Positions 54,346 to 62,787 of a stretch of DNA of 64,000 nt are shown here, piece by piece. Location of the stretch: NCBI RefSeq assembly GCF_022811645.1, contig NZ_CP094534.1:1-64000 (forward strand), read 5' to 3'. Each line of letters opens with the position of its first letter. Positions within the stretch are counted from its first letter, which is position 1. Position numbers and translations under genes: made by a program. The notes beneath the pieces are model-generated. The model was not told where the DNA came from, did no database searches, and worked only from the letters and a program-made list of their open reading frames with translations. Source of the stretch: Hymenobacter monticola. GTDB taxonomy: Bacteria > Bacteroidota > Bacteroidia > Cytophagales > Hymenobacteraceae.

Positions 54346-55413
54346 CTAAATCTCGTCGAAGAAAGACTTCTCAGCCACGGCCGCCGCGGGTTCGGGAGCC
54401 TTGGCCGCCATACCGGGCTGGCCGGGGTGCGTCACGGGCGAGGGCTGGTTGATTTCGGGGTGGCTGGGGCCGATGGGCTGAATGTCGGGCGCGGCGGGCT
54501 GCACGTAGGGCGGCGCCGGGTCGGGCACCTGCGAGGGCGCGGGCGGGTCGATGTGCGGGGCGGGCGAGATGCCGGGGTTTTCGGCCGGGGCGCCGGGGCG
54601 CTCAATGTCGGGGCGCGGCGCTTCGGCGGGCGCGCCGGGGTCGGGCTGCTGGCCGGGCTTGGGGTTGTAGCCGGTGGTTTCGAGGCTGCGCTCCAGCGCC
54701 TCTTCCGAGTGCGCGCGGGCCGACTGATGAAACGAGGTGGGCGTGGCGGCGGCCACGGCAGCGGCGGACGAAACAGCGGAGGAAGAAGTGACCTGCATGG
54801 CGGACGGGGGCTCAGGAGTGGTTTCGAGGGCCGATTCCTTCGGCCGTTCCACGTGTACGCGGGCGGCGCGCGAAAGGATGGCCGCCGTGCCGCCCTTGGG
54901 CCGGTTGCGGGCTTTTTCTACCTTGTCGAGGGCGTCGGACGCCAGGTGGTGCAGGTCGCGCACCAGGGTGTCGAGCTGCTGCTCCAGGCGCTGGCACTCC
55001 TGGCCCAGGCCCGATACCTCGCGCTGCATGTCGGCAATGGTTTTTTCGGCCTGCTGGTAGGCGCCGTCCACCACTTCGCGGGCCCGCTGGCGGGCTTCGC
55101 TGATGATGCTTTCGGCCTGAAACTGGGCCTCGCGGATGCGCAGGTCGGCGTCGCGCTGGGCTTGCTCGGTGATGTTGTTGCTGGTGTCTTCGGCGGTTTT
55201 GAGGGTGCGGTAGAGGCTGCTTTCCACTTCGCGCATTTTCTGCACGTCCTGCTGGGCGTGTTCCAGCTTGAGGCGCAGCTCGCGGTTTTCGTCGCCCAGG
55301 CGCTCCCACTGCTGCGAAATGGTGTTCAAGAAGGCCTGCACCTCGTCTTTGTCAACCCCGCGAAAGGATTTTTCAAACGTTTTCTGCCGGATATCGAGGG
55401 CGGTGATTTTCAT
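54346..55413 (-). CDS. DivIVA-domain protein with proline-rich tail
   Basis: 355 residues. The first 60 (MKITALDIRQKTFEKSFRGV, DKDEVQAFLNTISQQWERL) match the DivIVA membrane-curvature domain, and a coiled coil runs to about residue 165 (with IREAQFQAESIISEARQRARE). The C-terminal 150 residues are disordered and proline-rich (PGAPAEAPRPDIERPGAPAE), and the very end is KSFFDEI. In Gram-positives DivIVA recruits proteins to poles and septa; in Bacteroidota the role is less clear. It is downstream of a WD40 gene on the same strand, in reverse reading order. Confidence 0.9.
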   Translation of the reverse strand: MKITALDIRQKTFEKSFRGVDKDEVQAFLNTISQQWERLGDENRELRLKLEHAQQDVQKMREVESSLYRTLKTAEDTSNNITEQAQRDADLRIREAQFQAESIISEARQRAREVVDGAYQQAEKTIADMQREVSGLGQECQRLEQQLDTLVRDLHHLASDALDKVEKARNRPKGGTAAILSRAARVHVERPKESALETTPEPPSAMQVTSSSAVSSAAAVAAATPTSFHQSARAHSEEALERSLETTGYNPKPGQQPDPGAPAEAPRPDIERPGAPAENPGISPAPHIDPPAPSQVPDPAPPYVQPAAPDIQPIGPSHPEINQPSPVTHPGQPGMAAKAPEPAAAVAEKSFFDEI

Positions 55414-55420
55414 GATTTCG

Positions 55421-55535
55421 ATGAGGAATAAATAGTGAGAAGTGATGAATCAGCCCAAGAAGAAGAACGAATAAACCCACTTAAATTGGATTAATTCCTT
55501 ATTCTTCATTCCTCATTCTTCACTCCCAATTGCCA
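55421..55535. repeat. Imperfect inverted repeat covering the WD40 stop
   Basis: ATGAGGAATAAATAGTGAGA and AGTGATGAAT on the left are mirrored by ATTCTTCATTCCTCATTCTT and CACTC on the right. The last six codons of the WD40 gene (VKNEE and stop) are inside the right arm. Confidence 0.5.
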
Positions 55536-56444
55536 TACGGCCAGGCTGCGGTCGTCGCTACACGAAACTAGCCGGTTTTCGGTGCCCGGCCAAACCAGCC
55601 GGTTTACCGAGGTGCCGTGCCCGGCCGCGCGCGCGCGGTCGAGTACCCGCAGCAGCGTGAGCGTGCCCGCATCCCACAATTTAATGCTTTTATCGAGGCT
55701 GCAAGAGGCCAGGTACTGCCCGTCGGGGCTAAAGGCCAAGTGATTGATGGTGTACATGTGCGCCGGCACCTGGCTCGTCAACGCGTAGCCGGCGGCCACG
55801 TCCCAGGTCCGAATCTGGGCGTCGCGCCCGGCCGTGAGCAGGCGGGCGCCGTCGGGCGCGTACGCCACCGAGAACACCGAATTGGTGCTTTCGCCCAAGG
55901 TGAATTTGGTTTCCAGCGAATCCAAATCCAGAATGCGGGTGAAGGTATCGGAGCTGCCCACGGCCAGTTCGCCACGGCCTTCGTGCAGGGCCAGGCAGCG
56001 CAGGCTTTTATCGGCAAGGCGCAGGAGTTTTTCGATGCGAAAATCGGGCAGGCGCAGCACGGCCAGCGTGCCGTCGCCCATGGCTACATAGAGTCGCTGC
56101 CGAGCCACCGAAGCGACGATTTCGAAGATGGCCACCGGCGGCAGGGCCGTGGCGTGTGCCAGCTTGCGTTGCGCCACATCAATGGCTTGAATACCCTGAA
56201 AATTGTGCCCCAGCACCAGCAAGCCCAGCTCCGGCAAATGGCGCAGGGCATATACCGAGTTTTCGACGCGGGCCAGCAATTCGCCGTCGCGCTCGGGTGC
56301 GCCCGTGTCCCAGCCCACCACCATGCCATCGGCACTGCCCGAGTAAATGGTATCGCCGGAGCCGCCCGTGAGGGCGTATACCGCGTCGCGGTGGCCGGCG
56401 AGGGTAGCAGTTTTGGTAACGGGCGGGCGGAAAATTTCGGACAT
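55506..56444 (-). CDS. WD40-repeat protein
   Basis: 312 residues with no signal peptide. Seven blades can be traced, beginning TATLAGHRDAVYALTGGSGDTIYSGSADG in outline, then VFSVAYAPDGARLLTAGRDAQIRTWD, INHLAFSPDGQYLASCSLDKSIKLWD and VNRLVWPGTENRLVSCSDDRSLAVW. It should be a cytoplasmic protein-binding platform. The C-terminal residues come from a repeat arm. It lies upstream of the DivIVA-like gene. Confidence 0.93.
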   Translation of the reverse strand: MSEIFRPPVTKTATLAGHRDAVYALTGGSGDTIYSGSADGMVVGWDTGAPERDGELLARVENSVYALRHLPELGLLVLGHNFQGIQAIDVAQRKLAHATALPPVAIFEIVASVARQRLYVAMGDGTLAVLRLPDFRIEKLLRLADKSLRCLALHEGRGELAVGSSDTFTRILDLDSLETKFTLGESTNSVFSVAYAPDGARLLTAGRDAQIRTWDVAAGYALTSQVPAHMYTINHLAFSPDGQYLASCSLDKSIKLWDAGTLTLLRVLDRARAAGHGTSVNRLVWPGTENRLVSCSDDRSLAVWQLGVKNEE

Positions 56445-56454
56445 AGCAGCGCCG

Positions 56455-56462
56455 CAAAGGTA
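56455..56462 (-). promoter_or_regulatory. -7 element close to the WD40 start
   Basis: TACCTTTG on the minus strand (56462-56455) is an exact TAnnTTTG only 10 bases before the ATG at 56444. The mRNA leader would be a few bases or absent. Confidence 0.4.
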
Positions 56463-56498
56463 GCTTGGCGGCAGTTGGAGAAGTAATGGGTAAAGAGT

Positions 56499-56532
56499 AA
56501 CGTCATGCCGAGCGCAGCCGAGGCATGACGTT
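56499..56532. repeat. Short family C palindrome
   Basis: AACGTCATGCC and GGCATGACGTT enclose GAGCGCAGCCGA. It contains the outer part of the family C arm without the rest, so it looks like a collapsed copy. It lies between the divergent WD40 and phosphopantetheinyl transferase genes. Confidence 0.8.
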
Positions 56533-56557
56533 CTTTGTCGGCAACGAATACCCCATT

Positions 56558-57235
56558 ATGCCCCTTCACTCCTGCCAGCGCCTCTCCCCTACCGCCGTGC
56601 TGGGCCTGTGGCAGCTCACCGAAACACCGGATGAGCTGTGGCCCCTGCTGCCGCAGCCAGCTACCTACCGGGCACTGATGCCCGCCACGGCCGATGCCGC
56701 CCGCCAGGCGCAGTGGCTGGCGGGCCGGGTGCTCATCCACGCGCTGCTCCCGGAAATAATGGCCGAGCCGCCCGCCGACCTGGTGGTGCAAAACGATGCC
56801 ACCGGCCGCCCCTGGCTGGCGGGCACGGGGCACGGCCTCACGGTGTCGCTGTCACATTCGGGCACCTGGGTGGCGGCGGTGCTGAGCCATGGCGGCCGCG
56901 TCGGCGTAGATATTGAAATCATTCGCGACAAGGCCCAGCGCTTAGCGGGCAAGTTTTTGGCGGCCGACGAGTGGGCTGCGGCCCAAGCCACGGCCGCCGA
57001 CGGAGCTGCGCACTACACCCTGCTCTGGAGCGCGAAGGAGACGCTCTATAAGCTGGCGGCCCAGCGCGGCATCATCTTCAAAAACCAGCTGTTGCTGGGG
57101 TCTTTTGCTCCGCAGCAATCCGGCGAAATCCCGGCTACGTTGGTTTTGGGCGGGGTCGAAACGCGGCACTGCATTTGTTATTCCCAGCCGGCGCCCGGCT
57201 ACGTGCTCACCTATTGCCACGAACCCACTGCGTAG
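56558..57235 (+). CDS. 4'-phosphopantetheinyl transferase (Sfp type)
   Basis: 225 residues from the ATG at 56558 (MPLHSCQRLSPTAVLGLWQL). It transfers phosphopantetheine from CoA to carrier proteins. Magnesium and substrate motifs are GVDIEI at about 116-121 and WSAKETLYKLAAQRG at about 158-172; GRPWLAGTGHGLTVSLSHSG precedes them. A longer start at 56525 would be inside a family C repeat. No polyketide or peptide synthetase gene is near, so its target may be the fatty-acid carrier protein or one elsewhere. Confidence 0.92.
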   Translation: MPLHSCQRLSPTAVLGLWQLTETPDELWPLLPQPATYRALMPATADAARQAQWLAGRVLIHALLPEIMAEPPADLVVQNDATGRPWLAGTGHGLTVSLSHSGTWVAAVLSHGGRVGVDIEIIRDKAQRLAGKFLAADEWAAAQATAADGAAHYTLLWSAKETLYKLAAQRGIIFKNQLLLGSFAPQQSGEIPATLVLGGVETRHCICYSQPAPGYVLTYCHEPTA

Positions 57236-57274
57236 CCGCGGATGCTTTCAATACTTTTCCCTTACCTTCCCGCC

Positions 57275-57856
57275 ATGTCATTCCGCCGCATTTCCATAGT
57301 TGCCGCCGTTGCCTTATTGGCTCTCACGCTGGCCGGGGGCGTGGCCCGCGCCCAGGGCGGTGGCACCGTTGCCGACTTCACCCTCAAAACCGCCGCCAAC
57401 GCCGACGTGAGCCTGAAAAGCTACGCCGGCAACAAGGCGGTGGTGGTGGTGTTTCTGAATCCGGCCTGCGCCTTTTCGCGCCTCTACCAGGAGCGGCTGG
57501 CCTCGCTCAGCAGCAGCTACCGCAGCAAGGGCGTGCAGTTCCTGTTCGTCAACGTGCCCATTTTCCTCGATGCCCCGGGCACCGCAGCCCCTGGCGAAGT
57601 GGAGCTGCCCACCCTGGCCGACCCCAGCCAGCAGGTTGACAACCTGCTCGGTATTACGAAAACGGAGGAAGCCGTGGTGCTGCAGCCCGTAGCCGGCGGC
57701 TTCGCCATCCGCTACCGCGGCGCCATCGACGACAACCCGCAGGTGGCCGGCAGCGTGCAGCAATACTACCTCAAACAGGCGCTCGACAACGTGCTGGCCG
57801 GCCGCCCCGTCGGCGGGGAAGCCAAGCGCGCCACCGGCTGTTTAATTAAACAGTAA
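57275..57856 (+). CDS. Thioredoxin-fold redoxin-like secreted protein
   Basis: 193 residues from the ATG at 57275, with a signal peptide (VAALLALTLAGG region, ending ARAQ). The fold is AhpC/TSA or thioredoxin-like (VADFTLKTAANADVSLKSYAGNKAVVVVFLNPACAF in outline). Only one Cys remains in the active-site position (NPACAFSRLYQERL), and another is near the end (TGCLIKQ). It may be a peroxiredoxin-like or electron-transfer protein in the periplasm. It starts 39 bases after the transferase gene. Confidence 0.82.
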   Translation: MSFRRISIVAAVALLALTLAGGVARAQGGGTVADFTLKTAANADVSLKSYAGNKAVVVVFLNPACAFSRLYQERLASLSSSYRSKGVQFLFVNVPIFLDAPGTAAPGEVELPTLADPSQQVDNLLGITKTEEAVVLQPVAGGFAIRYRGAIDDNPQVAGSVQQYYLKQALDNVLAGRPVGGEAKRATGCLIKQ

Positions 57857-57867
57857 GGCCTCTGGCT

Positions 57868-58047
57868 GTCATTGCGAGCACGACAATTCGTCCTGTTCTC
57901 AGTGACCGGCCTGATAAGATTATAAAGTATAAAAAGCCCCGGCACTGTACAGTGTCGGGGCTTTTGCTTCGCTGACTTTCGGTTCTGGTAAAAGAGCGGG
58001 TCTGGTTTTGACAGGACGGATTGCTTCGGCTCCGCCTCGCAATGGCA
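57868..58047. repeat. Long inverted repeat with terminator in its loop
   Basis: GTCATTGCGAGCACGAC with AATTCGTCCTGT on the left pairs loosely with ACAGGACGGATT and GCCTCGCAATGGC on the right. The loop contains the intrinsic terminator at 57932-57965. The whole element separates convergent genes. Confidence 0.7.
57932..57965. terminator. Intrinsic terminator after the redoxin gene
   Basis: AAAAGCCCCGGCACT and AGTGTCGGGGCTTTT form a 15-base stem with one G-T pair and a 4-base loop, with T-runs outward. Confidence 0.88.
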
Positions 58048-58065
58048 GTCGGGTGCAGACACTTG

Positions 58066-58899
58066 CTACTCCAAGATGCTCAGCAGTACAGCTACCTCAG
58101 CGGCTTTCAAAGGCTCCTGGAGCTTCTCGAAGCTCATTTGCAGGTTGCGCAGGGCGCGGCGCACGATGTCGAGGTTGGAGCAGGGCTCGTAGAACATCGG
58201 GTTGGAGGTGATGTTGAGCTGCGAGACGTAGTGCTCGATGTCGGTGCGCGAGAGCACGAGGCCGCGGTTGTAGCAGTTGATGTAGAACGGTTCGGCGCCT
58301 TTGAGCTCGGGGCGGAAGGTGAGCACAAACAGGTTGGGCAGGTTCACGCCGAACACCGGCAGCTTGAGGCGCTGGGCCACCAGCAGGTAAATCACGCAGA
58401 GTGTGAGCGGGTTGCCGCGCTTGGTTTCAATCACACGCTGCAACATAGAATTGGCTGGCGAGTGGAAGTGCTGGGTGTTGGCCGCGAACTTGTGTTGCCG
58501 AAACATCACGTAGTTCAGCGTCTGCACCTGGTCGGCGGGGTGCATGTCGGGGCGCAGGGCGGTCCAGGCCTCAAAGCGGAGCTGCTCGATGGCGCGGTTC
58601 AGGGCTTGGAAGTCGGCGTCAGGGTACTGGTAGGTGTTCAGCAGCCACATGCCTTCGAGCAGGTCGGTGGCGCCGGCCTCGCGCCACACTTTCAGGCGCT
58701 GCTGCAAGCCCTCAAACTGCAGGTGGTGAATGAGGTCTTCGAGCCGCTGCTGCTGCTGGCCGTCGAGGGTTTCTTCCCAGCTTTCTTCCAGAAACGGAAT
58801 GATGCTCTCGCCCAGGTTCTGGATTTTGTCCTGGATTTGCGGCGCGATTTCCGGGTCGTCGAGCAGCGAGATGAGGGCTTTGATTTCTTTGTTGGTCAT
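58066..58899 (-). CDS. SirB1-like (transglutaminase-core) protein
   Basis: 277 residues. The SirB1/Transglut_core2 pattern is clear: LNYVMFRQHKF, VIETKRGNPLTLCVIYLLVAQRLKLPVFGVNLPNLFVL in outline, and ALRNLQMSFEK near the end. The N-terminal half is helical (LISLLDDPEIAPQIQDKI). Members lack a proven enzymatic role in most bacteria. The protein is soluble and the gene stands alone. Confidence 0.88.
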   Translation of the reverse strand: MTNKEIKALISLLDDPEIAPQIQDKIQNLGESIIPFLEESWEETLDGQQQQRLEDLIHHLQFEGLQQRLKVWREAGATDLLEGMWLLNTYQYPDADFQALNRAIEQLRFEAWTALRPDMHPADQVQTLNYVMFRQHKFAANTQHFHSPANSMLQRVIETKRGNPLTLCVIYLLVAQRLKLPVFGVNLPNLFVLTFRPELKGAEPFYINCYNRGLVLSRTDIEHYVSQLNITSNPMFYEPCSNLDIVRRALRNLQMSFEKLQEPLKAAEVAVLLSILE

Positions 58900-59006
58900 G
58901 GATGCGAAACGGCCGCCGCTAGGGTTGCGGGGCCGAATTTAACACACGGCAGGGCCTTTTGGGTTCGGTATTGGCGCGCGCCGTCGCCGTTTGTCCGCGC
59001 CGCCAA

Positions 59007-59102
59007 TCATCCTGAGCGCAGCGAAGGACCTTATCATGACTGAACAGTTTGCAGTGATTACTGCTCCAAACGTGATAAGGTCCTTCGCTGCGCTCAGGAT
59101 GA
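59007..59102. repeat. Inverted repeat, arm family C2, before poxB 3' end
   Basis: Perfect 30-base arms (59007-59036 and 59073-59102) carry TCATCCTGAGCGCAGCGAAG and GACCTTATCA. The loop has ACTGAACAGTTT and CAAACGT. It resembles the element at 21891-21977 and lies between two minus-strand genes. Confidence 0.92.
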
Positions 59103-59114
59103 CAGACGGTGGTT

Positions 59115-60842
59115 TTACCGAAACAGATTCGTCTTCGCCAGCTCCAGCAGCTCGCTTCCCTTACCGTTCATCAGCGCCTTCAAGGCATACAGCCCGAAGC
59201 CCTGCGCCTGCTTCAGCTCGATGCTGGGCGGTATGCTCAGCTCTTGCCGCTTCACCACGGCATCCACCAGGGCGGGTCCGTCGTGGGCCAAGGCTTCGCG
59301 CAGCACGCTTTCCAGGTTGGCCGGGTCGCTCACACGGAAGCCTTTCAAGCCGGCGGCCTCGGCCACGGCACCGAAATCGGGGTTGTCAAGCTCGGTGCCG
59401 TATTCAAGGATGCCGGCGGCCTTCATTTCCAGCTCCACGAAGCTAAGGGCCGAGTTGTTGAAAACGATGATTTTAACCGGAATATTGTGCTGGCGGATGG
59501 TCAGCAATTCGCTCAGCAGCATGGCCAGGCCGCCGTCGCCGCACATAGCGATAACCTGCCGGCCGGGCTCGCTGAGGGCCGCGCCGTAGGCCTGCGACAC
59601 GGCGTTGGCCATGCTGCCGTGCACGAAGGAGCCGATGAGCCGGCGCTGCCCGTTCATGTGCAGGTAGCGGGCGGCCCAGATAGTGGGCGTACCCACGTCA
59701 CAGGTGAAAATGGCGTTTTCCGCGGCCATTTCGTCCAGCAACCGCGCCACGTGCTGGGGGTGCAGGCTGGTGTCGCCGGCGTCGCCGGTGGCCAGCTCAG
59801 CCAAGTGGGCGTCGTCGTCGCGGTGGCGCTCCTGGGCCGCTTCCAGGTGGCTCGAATCGGGGTGCGAAACCAGGTATTGCAGCAACTGGCGCAGGGTGTC
59901 GGCCACGTCGCCCACCAGGCCGATTTCGACGCGGGTGCGGCGGCCGATGTTTTCGGGCCGCACATCCACCTGCACCACGCGGGCATCTTCAGGATAGAAC
60001 TGACGGTAGGGGAAGTCGGTGCCCAGCATCAGAAGGGTGTCGGCTTCCATTAGGGCGTGGTAGCCGGCAGGCATGCCCAGCAGGCCACTCAGGCCCACGT
60101 CGTAGGGGTTGTGGGGTTCCACGTGCTCCTTGCCGCGCAGGGCGTGCACCACGGGCGCCTGCAGCAGCTCGGCCACTTGCAGCAGCTCGGCGTGGGCCCC
60201 GGCGCAGCCAATGCCGGCCAGAATGGTGACTTTGCGGCCGTTGTTGAGCACCTGGGCGGCCTGGCGGATGTCGGCATCGGCCGGGCGCAGGGCACTGCGA
60301 CGGCCCAGAGTGGGCAGCAGCACTTTGGGGGCTTCGGCTTCGAGGTAGGCCACGTCGCCGGGCAGCACCACCACGGCCACGCCGCGCTGGCCCAAGGCGG
60401 CGGCCACGGCGCTTTCAATGGTGCGCACGGCCTGCTCAGGGGTCGAAATCAGCTCGCAGTAGTGGCTGCACTCCCGGAACAGGCGCTCGGGGTGGGTTTC
60501 CTGGAAATAGCCGGTGCCGATTTCGACGCTCGGAATCTGGGCGGCGAGGGCCAGCACCGGCACGCGGCTGCGGTGGCAGTCATAGAGGCCGTTGATGAGG
60601 TGGGTGTTGCCGGGCCCGCAGGAGCCGGCGCACACGGCCAGGTCGCCGGTGAGGTGGGCTTCGGCGCCGGCGGCAAAGGCGCCGCCTTCTTCGTGCCGCA
60701 CGGCAATGAATTCGATGTTGTCGCGGGCGCGGATGTTGTCGGTGATGCCGTTGAGCGAGTCGCCCACCACGCCAAACACGCGCTTGACGCCGGCGGCCAC
60801 GAGGGTATCGACGATGATTTCGGCTACGGATTTTTTGGCCAT
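59115..60842 (-). CDS. poxB: Pyruvate dehydrogenase (quinone), PoxB type
   Basis: 575 residues, close to E. coli PoxB. It decarboxylates pyruvate to acetate and CO2 with thiamine diphosphate and FAD, passing electrons to the quinone pool at the membrane. The catalytic Glu is in AVRHEEGGAF. The thiamine diphosphate motif is GDGGLAMLLSELLTI through IVFNNSALS. The last 25 residues (QGFGLYALKALMNGKG, ELLELAKTNLFR) match the C-terminal membrane-binding helix of PoxB. A hairpin with a T-run precedes the gene. Confidence 0.93.
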   Translation of the reverse strand: MAKKSVAEIIVDTLVAAGVKRVFGVVGDSLNGITDNIRARDNIEFIAVRHEEGGAFAAGAEAHLTGDLAVCAGSCGPGNTHLINGLYDCHRSRVPVLALAAQIPSVEIGTGYFQETHPERLFRECSHYCELISTPEQAVRTIESAVAAALGQRGVAVVVLPGDVAYLEAEAPKVLLPTLGRRSALRPADADIRQAAQVLNNGRKVTILAGIGCAGAHAELLQVAELLQAPVVHALRGKEHVEPHNPYDVGLSGLLGMPAGYHALMEADTLLMLGTDFPYRQFYPEDARVVQVDVRPENIGRRTRVEIGLVGDVADTLRQLLQYLVSHPDSSHLEAAQERHRDDDAHLAELATGDAGDTSLHPQHVARLLDEMAAENAIFTCDVGTPTIWAARYLHMNGQRRLIGSFVHGSMANAVSQAYGAALSEPGRQVIAMCGDGGLAMLLSELLTIRQHNIPVKIIVFNNSALSFVELEMKAAGILEYGTELDNPDFGAVAEAAGLKGFRVSDPANLESVLREALAHDGPALVDAVVKRQELSIPPSIELKQAQGFGLYALKALMNGKGSELLELAKTNLFR

Positions 60843-60881
60843 GTTTTCATAAAGTTGAGGTTAGCGGGTGTACGCAAAAAC

Positions 60882-60911
60882 AAAAAGCCCGGCAGAAATT
60901 GCCGCGCTTTT
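60882..60911 (-). terminator. Terminator-like hairpin in the poxB leader
   Basis: Read on the minus strand, AAAAGCGCGGCA and TGCCGGGCTTTT pair over 12 bases with one mismatch, and T-rich DNA follows. It ends 40 bases before the poxB start. It could be an attenuator, or just end transcripts from the right. Confidence 0.5.
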
Positions 60912-61063
60912 CTCCGTTGGCTATTTCAACTATTTCGGCTGGCAGGCCGCGCCTTTGGCCGAGTATTCGTCGGCTAAAAACATTGAGGCGCAACACCGGG
61001 CGCACAACGCTAGTACGGTCTGTGACCAGGCAATATTCTTTAATCGAGTCCGTTTTTCTCCAC

Positions 61064-61711
61064 ATGAAACACTTTTTCACGGTGGCGCTTCTCGCAGGCG
61101 CTTTCTCCGCTCAGGCCCAGCAGGGCTCGCTCTACATCGGCGGACAGGCGGGCTTCAACACCTCCAACACCGAAACCGATGGTTCCCTTGGCACCATCAC
61201 CATCCGCAAGGCCAGCAACTACAGCTTCTCGCCCGAGCTCGGCACCTTCCTCAGCAACCAACTGCAGCTGGGCGTGGGCGTCACTGTCAGTGGCTCGCGG
61301 GAGGAGTCACCCCGCTCCTTTGGCACCACTCTTATTTCGCGCACCAACCGCTTCGGAGGCACCGTGTACGGCCGCTACTTCTTCGGCGAGGGCAACTTCC
61401 GGCCTTTTCTCGGCCTGAACGTGTCGGTATTGCCCGGCAACCGCACCGAAGAAAGCAGTGGAGTGGCCAATTCCACCACCAAATACACCACCCTCGACCT
61501 GGGCGCCAACCTCAACGCCGGCTTCGCCTACGGCCTGAACACGCGCTGGACCGTGGTGGGCTCGTTTGGCACGCTGGGCTTCCAGCGCTCTACCTCGAAG
61601 CTGGATGATATCGACTACAAAACCACCACCACCGATTTCGGCCTCAACGTGAACACGCTGGGCAACCTGTTCACGGTGGGCGTGTACTACACGTTCAAGG
61701 AGGCGAAGTAG
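61064..61711 (+). CDS. Outer-membrane beta-barrel protein
   Basis: 215 residues from the ATG at 61064 (MKHFFTVALLAGAFSAQAQQ), with a clear signal peptide. The mature part has about eight alternating strands (SLYIGGQAGFNTS, YSFSPELGTFLSNQLQLGVGV, GTVYGRYFFGEGNFRPFLGL) and ends in TVGVYYTFK, an OmpA/OmpW-like porin end. Small outer-membrane barrel of unknown role. An ORF from 60899 is longer, but the extra residues are not protein-like. Confidence 0.88.
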   Translation: MKHFFTVALLAGAFSAQAQQGSLYIGGQAGFNTSNTETDGSLGTITIRKASNYSFSPELGTFLSNQLQLGVGVTVSGSREESPRSFGTTLISRTNRFGGTVYGRYFFGEGNFRPFLGLNVSVLPGNRTEESSGVANSTTKYTTLDLGANLNAGFAYGLNTRWTVVGSFGTLGFQRSTSKLDDIDYKTTTTDFGLNVNTLGNLFTVGVYYTFKEAK

Positions 61712-61745
61712 GGGGCAGCGCTGTAAACCCTGCGCTCGTCGGCGC

Positions 61746-62537
61746 CTAGTCCTGCTGCGAGGGCAGGCGCTCCTGGCCCGGCGGCACGGCGCGGTGCGAT
61801 AACTTGTAGGTGAGGGCCAGCACGATGTTGTTTTTGGCGGCCGTGTTTTGCAACACAAACTGGCCCTGGCGGCTGGTGTAGTTGTAGTTGGCCTGGTTCA
61901 CGTAGCCCAGCTGCGCAATGAAATGCTTGGTGAACTGGTAGCCCACGCCACCATAGATGCGGTTGCGCTCGAACACCGGGCCGCTGGGGTTGAGAAAAAT
62001 CTCGTCGTAGGCCGAGAGGAAGAGCGTGCCGGTGGTGATGGTTTTCTTATTGAGCGGAAAAAATCCGTTGAGGCGGTAGCGGATGCGCTGGCGGAAGGCC
62101 GTGCTGTCGTCGCGAAACGAAAACCAGCGCTGCTCGATGCGGTAGCGGTGCTCCAGCTTGAGGCGCTTGGAGTATTGGGTGAGCACCAGCTGCTCCCACA
62201 GGCGCTTTTCGGTGTTCAACGGACCGTCTTCGAGGGCGCGGTAGTCGGAGGTGGAATAGCGGCCGCCGCCCACCAGCACCGTGAAGTTGGGGTCGATGTC
62301 GAAGCTCACGCCGCCCTTCAGCTCGTAGTAGAAAAACTGCCGGGCCAGAGCGTTGGAGCGGCCCTGCAGCTCCACGTAGCCGCCCCAGCGGTGCTCGGCG
62401 CTGCCCGGTAGCTGTGCCGTCAGAATGGCCCAACTGCCCCAGGGCTGCACGGGGTTGAGGGGCGTTTGGGCGCGGGCGGCGGGGGCCGCGCTCAGCGTGG
62501 CGGCCAGCAGGGCGCCGGCCAAAAGGTGCTTGTTCAT
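61746..62537 (-). CDS. DUF2490 outer-membrane protein
   Basis: 263 residues from the ATG at 62537 (MNKHLLAGALLAATLSAAPA), signal peptide ending ARAQ. The mature part shows the DUF2490 pattern: WGSWAILTAQLPGS, RWGGYVELQGRSN, LEHRYRIEQRWF, FRQRIRYRLNGFFPL, FLSAYDEIFLN and FERNRIYGGVGYQF. It is probably an outer-membrane barrel. The start at 62669 would add 44 residues without a signal. Confidence 0.88.
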   Translation of the reverse strand: MNKHLLAGALLAATLSAAPAARAQTPLNPVQPWGSWAILTAQLPGSAEHRWGGYVELQGRSNALARQFFYYELKGGVSFDIDPNFTVLVGGGRYSTSDYRALEDGPLNTEKRLWEQLVLTQYSKRLKLEHRYRIEQRWFSFRDDSTAFRQRIRYRLNGFFPLNKKTITTGTLFLSAYDEIFLNPSGPVFERNRIYGGVGYQFTKHFIAQLGYVNQANYNYTSRQGQFVLQNTAAKNNIVLALTYKLSHRAVPPGQERLPSQQD

Positions 62538-62718
62538 TCGGAAAGCCGAGGCCCTGACTTCTGGAGCTGGCCGGGGCCTCAAAGTTACCCCACCTGGCAA
62601 CCGGTAACATTCGCTTAACACAATGGTAACACAGCAGCTGAGGTTGTTGACCGAGCGCATTGGCTGCATGGCCCATTCCCTTTCACCGCTGCACGATTCA
62701 ATGGCGAGTTGTGCAATG

Positions 62719-62787
62719 GCAGGGGCAGCCGCTACGTAGCCCGGGCGTTCCGTTCAACGGCGGGCGGGGCAAGCCCCGCCCCTGCCC
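62719..62787. repeat. Inverted repeat, arm family E with GTTCAAC core, overlaps DoxX gene end
   Basis: GCAGGGGC at the left and GCGGGGCAAGCCCCGCCCCT with GCC at the right surround CCGTTCAACGG (62750-62760). This copy combines family E arms with the core found in other families. The last 15 residues of the DoxX gene are coded in it. Confidence 0.75.
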
